Source: Luminiphilus sp.
GTDB lineage: Bacteria; Pseudomonadota; Gammaproteobacteria; Pseudomonadales; Halieaceae
Direction of reading: 5' to 3'
DNA length: 21,537 nucleotides
NCBI GenBank assembly: GCA_024638905.1
Contig: JAHEJH010000001.1
Span: 1 to 21,537 of the forward strand
The notes beneath the pieces are model-generated. The model ran no database searches and had not been told where the DNA came from. It saw nothing but the letters and a program-made list of their open reading frames with translations. Of this stretch, positions 15,909 through 21,537 are shown in pieces. Position numbers and translations under genes: made by a program. Positions within the stretch are counted from its first letter, which is position 1, and each line of letters starts with the position of its first letter.

Positions 15909-16889
15909 CTATTTGATAAATGACGCGCCATCTAGATGGCGCGCGACCTGTTCAGGGATACTAATCCCCAAATGCGAGGCGATAGAAGGATAGATATCGA
16001 CGATTTCGGGCGTCGCGTAAAAGTCGGGCGTCAGCCGTTGGCTGTTGGTGGCCATCCAAATGGTGCGCTCACGCTCGCTTTGACCACCGTGTGTGCGACC
16101 TGTTACCGCATCTCGTCCATGATCAGTGGTCACAATCACCAGCCAATCCTCCTCATGCACCCTCTGTCGCGCCTGCACCCCTGACCAGATGGCGTGAAGC
16201 CGCTCATCCATTTCGATCACCGCCTGCTCGAATTCAACACTGTCGCCATATTTATGGGCCACATCGTCGGTGTATTGCAGGTATACCCAAGATAAATCCG
16301 GCCCCTTTGATTCAATCAGCTTCCCAGCCTCGCGGCTTACCGCATCATCGATATCGGCGATCTGTGCATCCATCGGTCGTGGCGGGAATCGCGATTCGTC
16401 GTCTTCGAAGCCATCCACCACGACATCAAAGCGCCAGTTGCCGGCCTCAGCCAGCCCCTCCCCAAGGAGTATTGTGCGGTTGTCCGTCCAGGTTGAAAAA
16501 ATGGCCAGCCGCAGCTCGGGCTTCTCTGCACTGACAAGGCGGAAAAGATTCCAGTAACGGTAATCAGGAGAGATGCCGTAGTTTTTATAGACGTTGTGTT
16601 TATTCGCCCAGGTACCGGTGATCAAACTCATATACCCAGGCGCTGAGATCGTAGGCGTTTCACCCGATGCGCCTATCGGGCCGCCCATGGCAGCACGGGT
16701 ATACCCCCCCGCTTCGGCGATCGCATCAATCGCTGGCGTGGGCACCCGCTCAATCACGTCCGCAGGAATGCCATCGACAATCACAAATACCACTTTGGGA
16801 CTCGGCACCGGTTCGGCCAGCGCCGCGCCGTGAAAAGATATCAGCGCCAGCCAGATCAGTGCGGCGCTGAAGCGCCAAGGGTGCGGCAT
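15909..16889 (-). CDS. Secreted type I phosphodiesterase/phosphatase (NPP-like, alkaline phosphatase superfamily)
   Basis: The 326-residue protein has a signal peptide (MPHPWRFSAALIWLALISFHG-AALA), so it acts in the periplasm. The alkaline-phosphatase-superfamily two-metal site is readable: D39 in VFVIVDGIP, a nucleophile in TISAPGYMSLITG (S82, or neighbouring T80), D208 with H212 in TDDVAHKYG, D256-H257 in TTDHGRD, and H267 in RTHGGQS. NPP-type members cleave phosphodiesters or phosphomonoesters, including glycerophosphocholine and phosphocholine. I use the ATG at 16889; a GTG at 16916 would add nine residues ahead of the signal peptide. It is first in the operon with betA and the BCCT gene, which suggests it frees choline outside the cytoplasm. 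That role is inferred. Confidence 0.82.
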   Translation of the reverse strand: MPHPWRFSAALIWLALISFHGAALAEPVPSPKVVFVIVDGIPADVIERVPTPAIDAIAEAGGYTRAAMGGPIGASGETPTISAPGYMSLITGTWANKHNVYKNYGISPDYRYWNLFRLVSAEKPELRLAIFSTWTDNRTILLGEGLAEAGNWRFDVVVDGFEDDESRFPPRPMDAQIADIDDAVSREAGKLIESKGPDLSWVYLQYTDDVAHKYGDSVEFEQAVIEMDERLHAIWSGVQARQRVHEEDWLVIVTTDHGRDAVTGRTHGGQSERERTIWMATNSQRLTPDFYATPEIVDIYPSIASHLGISIPEQVARHLDGASFIK

Positions 16890-16949
16890 AAAGAGATACT
16901 CGTAAACAAGATGCACGAGATTATGCCGACTGATCGAGACGTTAGGAAA

Positions 16950-16985
16950 GCCCGGACACAGCCCAAATCAGCTGACAATCCGGGC
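16950..16985. promoter_or_regulatory. Inverted repeat between divergent phosphodiesterase and 2OG-oxygenase genes
   Basis: GCCCGGA (16950-16956) and TCCGGGC (16979-16985) are perfect 7-base arms around a 22-base centre that itself holds CAGCTG. With AAA to the left and GCTTT to the right the pairing can extend slightly. It lies in the 197-base divergent promoter region, so an operator or a leader structure is plausible. A terminator function is unlikely between divergent genes. Confidence 0.3.
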
Positions 16986-17086
16986 GCTTTACAGCCCCGC
17001 CCCCAGTCATCGAAGATGCGCAGCATGCGCGCAGAAGTTTCTCTGCTGCTGTGCCCGCCATGAGATCGCCGAGGAAACCCAGACTG

Positions 17087-18049
17087 ATGCCCTCATCGCT
17101 CGCCATCCCGACGATTGATCTCGAACGAGATGATAAGGAGACACTGCCCACGCTGGAGCGCGCGCTCTGCGACATCGGTTTTGTACTGGTGCGAGGGCAT
17201 GGCATACCGGGGAAACTGGTGAGCGATCTGCGGCAGCATCTGGTCGACTATTTTGACCGCCCGCTGGTCGACAAGATGGCTGAGCGCATCACGCCCGATA
17301 ACTACCGGGGCTACATCCCGTTGGGCTTTTTCTCACCCAACACCGAGGGGGTGACGCCCGACCAGTACGAGGGCTACAAGCTGCACGCCGAGGTCGCGGG
17401 CGACGATCCACTTTGCACCGCCTGTGACCTTTATGGCCCCAATCGATGGCCAAACGATCCGGCCGGTCTACAACAGGCCGCCGAGGCCTTTTGGGTGGCC
17501 TGCGAGGCCACCGGTCAACGACTGCTTGCTCTGATCGCACAGATCATGAAAGTGAACGTCGCTGATTTTCTGGCGTACTTTGATCAACCCCTGACCAACA
17601 TGTCGCTCCTGCACTATCCTCCCAGCAGTCCGAATGATGGCTTTGGTATTCATCCTCACAAGGATACCGACGCCCTCACGCTGCTGTTTCCGGACGCCGT
17701 GGGCGGCCTGTGGCTGCGGCCCCATGATCAATCCGAGTGGCTGGAGGTAAAAGCACCCGATGACACGATGGTCGTCAACATCGGCGATCTATTGGAGCTC
17801 TGGTCCGGCGGTTACTTTGTCTCGACACCGCACAAGGTGGTGAATACCTCAGGCAAGGAGCGCTACAGCTTTCCGTTTTTTATCGTGCCGCGACACGATG
17901 TGGTAGTCGCGCCTTTGATCGATTGCCAGCCCGGGTTTGCGCGCGCTCCTGTTCCGGTTGGCCTAGTCTCCCGAGAGGTATGGCGCACCAACTGGCCAGA
18001 GGCAGTAGCAGAGGAAACAGGTTTTGATCTGGGCACCCTGCCCAACTGA
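17087..18049 (+). CDS. Isopenicillin-N-synthase-like 2OG-Fe(II) oxygenase
   Basis: This 320-residue cytoplasmic protein belongs to the 2OG-FeII_Oxy / DIOX_N family, whose members hydroxylate, desaturate or demethylate small molecules. The N-terminal DIOX_N part has AIPTIDL and IGFVLVRGHGI. The core has LLHYPP, the iron ligands H191 and D193 in IHPHKDTDALTLL, H249 in STPHKVVN, and the 2-oxoglutarate-binding R259-x-S261 in ERYSFPFF. The ATG at 17087 has AGGAA ten bases upstream, better than the ATG at 17060 or GTG at 17051. It diverges from the phosphodiesterase-betA operon and converges tail-to-tail with the carnitine operon with only four bases between stops. Position suggests a role in amine metabolism, but the substrate is unknown. 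Confidence 0.85.
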   Translation: MPSSLAIPTIDLERDDKETLPTLERALCDIGFVLVRGHGIPGKLVSDLRQHLVDYFDRPLVDKMAERITPDNYRGYIPLGFFSPNTEGVTPDQYEGYKLHAEVAGDDPLCTACDLYGPNRWPNDPAGLQQAAEAFWVACEATGQRLLALIAQIMKVNVADFLAYFDQPLTNMSLLHYPPSSPNDGFGIHPHKDTDALTLLFPDAVGGLWLRPHDQSEWLEVKAPDDTMVVNIGDLLELWSGGYFVSTPHKVVNTSGKERYSFPFFIVPRHDVVVAPLIDCQPGFARAPVPVGLVSREVWRTNWPEAVAEETGFDLGTLPN

Positions 18050-18053
18050 GCCA

Positions 18054-18812
18054 TTAGTGCTCGTTTAAAAATCGCTCGGGAAAATCGGTCATGACCATCG
18101 ATGCACCGAGCGCGGCGAGGCGCTGGGCATCTGCAACGTCATTGATGGTGTAACAGCGCAGCGCAAGGCTGGCCTCCAGCACTGCGCGCGCCGAATCGTG
18201 AGAGACCTGATGGCCATCGAGATGAATTCCCTCCAGCCCATGCTCGCGACAAAAGGCGACGCCGTCCTCCGGTAGCGCCTCCGCTATCAGCGCCATGGGT
18301 ATTTCGGGCAACCGGGGTCTGAGCGCAGATAAGACATCGCGACTGAAGCTCGAGACAATACAACGATGATCACCGATATCTGCGAGTCGCTGGGTGACCG
18401 CCGTAACGGCGGCATCCACCGCCGCAGGGTCATCGTCGCACTTCACTTCCCAAACAATGCCCGGGCGGTCCGACGTCTCAGCCTGCCAGGCAATCAGATC
18501 CTCGCAGCGCAGGGGTCGCTCTGAAGCAAATGCATCGCCCTTCCAGCCACCAATATCCAGTCCAGCCATATCAGGCCAAGACAGTAAGGTGACCTTTGCC
18601 GACCCCGATGTTGTGCGCCCCAGATGGTCATCGTGAAAGATCACCAGTTCGCCATCGGCTAGGCACTGGATGTCCGTCTCGATCCACCCGGCGCCCACAC
18701 TGGCCGCAGCGTCAAAGGCGGCGCGGGTGTTCTCGGGATAGCTTCCGCTGGCGCCCCGGTGGGCACAAATCTGCTCGTTGGAAAAAGTCGGTGTTGCCAA
18801 CTCGATGCTCAT
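18054..18812 (-). CDS. Glycerophosphodiester phosphodiesterase
   Basis: The 252-residue protein is a GDPD-family TIM barrel, which hydrolyses glycerophosphodiesters such as glycerophosphocholine to glycerol-3-phosphate and an alcohol. The catalytic and metal-binding residues are in place: H18-R19 in AHRGASGSYPENT, E45 and D47 in WIETDIQ, H60 in VIFHDDHLGRTTSG, and K124 in WEVKCD. The C-terminal MVMTDFPERF is also typical. No signal peptide is seen, so it is cytoplasmic (UgpQ-like). It starts 24 bases after the carnitine dehydrogenase stop and is probably the last gene of that operon. Its presence hints that the operon also handles phospholipid-derived choline compounds. Confidence 0.88.
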   Translation of the reverse strand: MSIELATPTFSNEQICAHRGASGSYPENTRAAFDAAASVGAGWIETDIQCLADGELVIFHDDHLGRTTSGSAKVTLLSWPDMAGLDIGGWKGDAFASERPLRCEDLIAWQAETSDRPGIVWEVKCDDDPAAVDAAVTAVTQRLADIGDHRCIVSSFSRDVLSALRPRLPEIPMALIAEALPEDGVAFCREHGLEGIHLDGHQVSHDSARAVLEASLALRCYTINDVADAQRLAALGASMVMTDFPERFLNEH

Positions 18813-18836
18813 CGCTAGCGTCGATGGGTGATCAAA

Positions 18837-19802
18837 TCAGGCACTGGAAGCCCCGAGGCGATTGAGAAACGCGCCGGCCGCAGTGTCTTCCTTGCGCAGC
18901 GCTTTGAGCATGGCCACCAGATTGGCGTCGCGCTCATCCTCTAGCTCGCTGACCGAGCGCCCGGCAGCTTGCGCATCGGACTGCTCAACAATGCGATCGA
19001 TCAGTTCTTCGTCGAGATCCGGCACGTCGGTGAGCTTGGTCCACGGCCACTGCAGACAGGGACCAAATTGCTCAAGGAAGTGCTTCATGCCGGCCTCACC
19101 GCCCGCGGTGCGATAGGTTTCAAACAATCCCTTTTGTGCCCATCGCAGACCGAAACCATGGGTCATGATGTCGTCTATTTGCTCGGTGGTGGCCACGCCG
19201 TCTTTGATGAGCCAGAGCGCTTCGCGCCAAACTGCCTCTAGGAGTCTATCTCCAACATGGGCCGGGATTTCTGCCCGCAGCGTAATCGGTTTCATGCCAA
19301 TGTCGCGCAGCAGCGCTTCCGCGCGCTGCACCGTCTCCTCGGGCACTGCGGCTGAAGGAACCACTTCCACAATCGGCAACAGATAAACCGGGTTATACGG
19401 GTGGGCGACGAGAATCTGCTCGGGCCGAGCGCTACCTGTTTGCAATTCCGAGGGCATAAAGCCCGAAGTAGACGACGCAACAATCGCCTCTGCCGCACAG
19501 CTGGCCTGAATCTCAGCAAGTACCGCCTGTTTGATCTCAAGCCGCTCGGGCGTGGACTCCTGTACCCAGTCAGCGCCACTTACGGCGTCGGCAATGCCGC
19601 CGCAGAGTGTTAGGGCGCCCTCTTCCGGGAGTCGTTCGTAGACTTCGGGAACCCACCGACGCGCTTTTTCCAAAACGATGTTAAGCACAGCCTCGGAATC
19701 GGGCGCGGGGTCGTGAAAGCGCACGTCCCAACCGTTCAACAAGAACCGCGACGCCCAGGCCGAGCCGATCACCCCACCGCCAATAATCGCCGCCGTTGGC
19801 AT
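18837..19802 (-). CDS. lcdH: L-carnitine 3-dehydrogenase
   Basis: This enzyme oxidises L-carnitine to 3-dehydrocarnitine with NAD+. The 321-residue protein has the 3-hydroxyacyl-CoA dehydrogenase layout: GGGVIGSAWASRF (8-20) for NAD, ESTPERLEIK, and HPYNPVYLLPIVEVV. The carnitine-dehydrogenase-specific stretch follows with RLLEAVWREALWLIKDGVATTEQIDD, GLRWAQKGLFETYRTAGGE and LQWPWTKLTDVPDLDEE. It has the length of the stand-alone enzyme; the C-terminal thioesterase domain that is fused to it in some bacteria is absent. Its ATG overlaps the BKACE stop by one base (TGATG), so the two are translationally coupled, and the BKACE partner supports the function. Confidence 0.9.
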   Translation of the reverse strand: MPTAAIIGGGVIGSAWASRFLLNGWDVRFHDPAPDSEAVLNIVLEKARRWVPEVYERLPEEGALTLCGGIADAVSGADWVQESTPERLEIKQAVLAEIQASCAAEAIVASSTSGFMPSELQTGSARPEQILVAHPYNPVYLLPIVEVVPSAAVPEETVQRAEALLRDIGMKPITLRAEIPAHVGDRLLEAVWREALWLIKDGVATTEQIDDIMTHGFGLRWAQKGLFETYRTAGGEAGMKHFLEQFGPCLQWPWTKLTDVPDLDEELIDRIVEQSDAQAAGRSVSELEDERDANLVAMLKALRKEDTAAGAFLNRLGASSA

Positions 19803-20713
19803 CAGGGCAGTGCCCGTTTGGTCAACTGTAGTTCGGCGCGAACCTCATCCGGCGTCATGACCTGCACGCCCATGGCCTCAACGATGGTCACCGCCCGGGC
19901 TACCAACTCGGCGTTGGTCGCGAGGTGGCCTTTTTCCAGCCAGAGGTTGTCCTCAAGCCCCACGCGCACGTTGCCGCCCGACAGCACCGCCGCCGCAACG
20001 TAGGCCATCTGGTGTCGGCCTATCGAGAAGGCGGAGTGGATCCAGTCAGAGGGCACGTTATTCACCATCGCCATAAAGGTGTTGAGGTCATCGGGTGCTC
20101 CCCAGGGAATCCCCATACAGAGCTGCACCATCACCGGCGCCGGGATCAGCCCCTCACTCACTAGCTGCTGGGCAAGCCATAAATGACCCGTATCGAAGGC
20201 CTCGATCTCGATCCGAATACCCAGATTGGCCATGCGGCTCGCCATATCACGCAGCATGCCGGGGGTGTTGGTCATTACATAGTCGGCCTCAGCGAAATTC
20301 ATCGTGCCGCAGTCGAGCGTGGCGATTTCGGGCAGGCAGGCCTCAAGGTGCGCGACCCGCTCCGCCGCCGAGACCATGTCGGTGCCCTGCTCGCTCAGGG
20401 GCAAAGGCGCATCAGTCGGGCCAAAGACAATATCGCCTCCCATTCCGGCGGTGAGGTTGATCACAACATCGGTATCAGACTCCCGTATGCGCTCCACCAC
20501 CTCGCGGTAAAGGTGCACGGCGCGATCCGGGGCGCCCGTTTCCGGGTCGCGCACATGGCAGTGCACCACCGCCGCGCCCGCTTTGGCCGCATCGATAGCC
20601 GCGGTCGCGATTTGCTCGGGGCTGCGTGGCACCTTGTCGCTGCGGTTCTGCGTGCTGCCGGAGCCCGTTAACGCCGCAGTGATGAAAACTTTGTCTCGCA
20701 TGGCCAGTGGCAT
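19802..20713 (-). CDS. BKACE family enzyme, probable dehydrocarnitine cleavage enzyme
   Basis: BKACE (DUF849) enzymes cleave a beta-keto acid with acetyl-CoA. For 3-dehydrocarnitine the products would be betainyl-CoA and acetoacetate. The 303-residue TIM barrel shows the zinc ligands H51 and H53 in VVHCHVRDPETG and E254 in VGLEDNLWLEKG. It also has INLTAGMGGD, TLDCGTMNF and IEIEAFDTGHLW. Linkage to carnitine dehydrogenase (one-base overlap) is the classical context of the dehydrocarnitine-specific group, so I prefer it over the 3-keto-5-aminohexanoate enzyme (Kce). The ATG at 20713 has AGGGGA seven bases upstream. It lies 55 bases after the gamma-butyrobetaine hydroxylase gene. Confidence 0.87.
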   Translation of the reverse strand: MPLAMRDKVFITAALTGSGSTQNRSDKVPRSPEQIATAAIDAAKAGAAVVHCHVRDPETGAPDRAVHLYREVVERIRESDTDVVINLTAGMGGDIVFGPTDAPLPLSEQGTDMVSAAERVAHLEACLPEIATLDCGTMNFAEADYVMTNTPGMLRDMASRMANLGIRIEIEAFDTGHLWLAQQLVSEGLIPAPVMVQLCMGIPWGAPDDLNTFMAMVNNVPSDWIHSAFSIGRHQMAYVAAAVLSGGNVRVGLEDNLWLEKGHLATNAELVARAVTIVEAMGVQVMTPDEVRAELQLTKRALP

Positions 20714-20768
20714 GGCGTGTCCCCTGATGTGTTGTTATGGGAATGGGTTCCGGATAAGGGTTGATGTC

Positions 20769-21537
20769 TTACGGTATTTGACGCGCCGCCCGGGCCCGAT
20801 TGACCGCCCGCGCCGTCGACAAGATCTCGTCGCGATCAATATACACCCCCTGCAGGTGGCGCTGACCCGAGCCTGAAAACGCTTTACGACCGTGCATCAC
20901 GCGGCGGTTATCGAAGCACATGATGTCACCGGGCCCGAGACGGAAGATCAGCTCAAAACGGGGGTCGTCGGCCAAGGCATGAAAGCGTCGCAAGGCGGCG
21001 TAGGCCTCACCCACGTCGGCCTCCGGCATATCGGGGAAGGCGCGCACCGGATAGAACGCGCGAATCGTCGGCACACCCTCACCACCCAACGGGTCGATGA
21101 TGGGCGCCGAAAAACGGTGATCAATACCGGGGCCGCGGTTAAAAAACACCCAGCGCCGGGTGCTCAGAATCTCGTAATCATCCGGTCGGGTCGCCTTAAG
21201 TTCTTCAATGAGCGCGGCGCCATCTGTCAGGGTCGACTCTCCGCCATCGGCCTCGTTGATCAGGCAATGCAAAAACTGGAAGCCCGGCGGAATTTCGCGC
21301 GTGGGTAGGTCAGTATGCGGACCCAGCCGGAATCCCGTATTCGCAGTGGTGTTGGTTTTGGCGTCCCCCGCCAGATTCACGTCGGCTTTGACATCCCACA
21401 AGGAGCCAAAGTTGCTATCACGCACCGGACCGATGCGCGCAGCGAGTTCATTGAGAAAACCTGGCTCGGTGGGCGCCTGCTCCACCACACAGACACCCCA
21501 ACGCAACAAATCGTTGAGCATGTCGCAAAGCGCGATG
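20769..21537 (-). CDS. Gamma-butyrobetaine hydroxylase (5' end cut by window edge)
   Basis: This 2OG-Fe(II) oxygenase of the TauD/BBOX group hydroxylates gamma-butyrobetaine to L-carnitine. The visible 255 codons cover the catalytic domain: the first iron ligands H-x-D in RLGPHTDLP, the LHCLINEADGGESTLTDG segment, FFNRGPGIDHRF, then the distal histidine in DNRRVMHGRKAF and RHLQGVYIDRDEI near the end. The frame stays open from the ATG at 21521 to the right edge and the full family length is ~380-400 residues, so the N-terminal part, including the small zinc-binding domain, lies outside. Trimethyllysine hydroxylase is the close alternative, but the RHLQGVYIDRDE tail and the carnitine operon favour this call. 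It is upstream of the BKACE gene and probably heads or leads the operon. Confidence 0.85.
   Translation of the reverse strand, partial: IALCDMLNDLLRWGVCVVEQAPTEPGFLNELAARIGPVRDSNFGSLWDVKADVNLAGDAKTNTTANTGFRLGPHTDLPTREIPPGFQFLHCLINEADGGESTLTDGAALIEELKATRPDDYEILSTRRWVFFNRGPGIDHRFSAPIIDPLGGEGVPTIRAFYPVRAFPDMPEADVGEAYAALRRFHALADDPRFELIFRLGPGDIMCFDNRRVMHGRKAFSGSGQRHLQGVYIDRDEILSTARAVNRARAARQIP

Noticed and set aside
20769..21521. Treating the hydroxylase as a complete 250-residue gene starting at ATG 21521
   Set aside because: The frame remains open to the window edge and the family is ~130 residues longer at the N-terminus, so this internal Met is not the start.
3861..21537. A biosynthetic gene cluster or defence system
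   Set aside because: No carrier-protein, synthetase, nuclease, helicase or toxin-antitoxin genes are present; the enzymes fit small-molecule catabolism.

Overview
This window reads as the chromosome of a moderately GC-rich, probably marine gammaproteobacterium. A Halieaceae/OM60-like relative would fit, but this is only an impression from the TonB receptor, the TPR-sulfotransferase and the wealth of quaternary-amine enzymes. No rRNA, tRNA, phage, insertion sequence or CRISPR is visible. It holds fifteen protein-coding genes; the first and last run off the window edges.

Layout. (1) 1-1699: a METTL27-like SAM methyltransferase (minus strand, cut by the left edge) diverges from a betaine--homocysteine methyltransferase (bmt, plus). 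(2) 1767-6284: a TPR-sulfotransferase and a large TonB-dependent receptor, both minus, separated by a clear terminator hairpin. (3) 6774-11580: a minus operon of a zinc alcohol dehydrogenase and an enolase-superfamily enzyme, diverging from a plus pair of an FAD oxidoreductase and a phytanoyl-CoA-dioxygenase-like enzyme. (4) 11605-13061: a G/T-rich hexamer repeat, then a secreted EstB/class-C beta-lactamase-type serine hydrolase. (5) 13047-16889: a tight minus operon of a secreted type I phosphodiesterase/phosphatase, choline dehydrogenase (betA) and a short, divergent BCCT transporter. (6) 17087-18049: an isopenicillin-N-synthase-like 2OG-Fe(II) oxygenase, plus. (7) 18054-21537: a minus operon of gamma-butyrobetaine hydroxylase (cut by the right edge), a BKACE/DUF849 enzyme, L-carnitine dehydrogenase and a glycerophosphodiester phosphodiesterase.

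How the genes fit. The strongest theme is catabolism of trimethylated amines. The right-hand operon encodes gamma-butyrobetaine -> L-carnitine -> 3-dehydrocarnitine -> betainyl-CoA + acetoacetate. The phosphodiesterase-betA-BCCT operon looks like release, import and oxidation of choline. Bmt at the left end would use the resulting glycine betaine as methyl donor. A betainyl-CoA thioesterase and a betaine aldehyde dehydrogenase are not in the window. The central block (TonB receptor, alcohol dehydrogenase, enolase-superfamily enzyme, FAD oxidoreductase, PhyH-like oxygenase) looks like a second catabolic module whose substrate cannot be read from sequence alone.

Most worth a second look: the phosphodiesterase-betA-short BCCT operon, the reduced BCCT itself, a substituted metal-ligand position in the enolase-superfamily enzyme, and an elaborate inverted repeat upstream of the TonB receptor.
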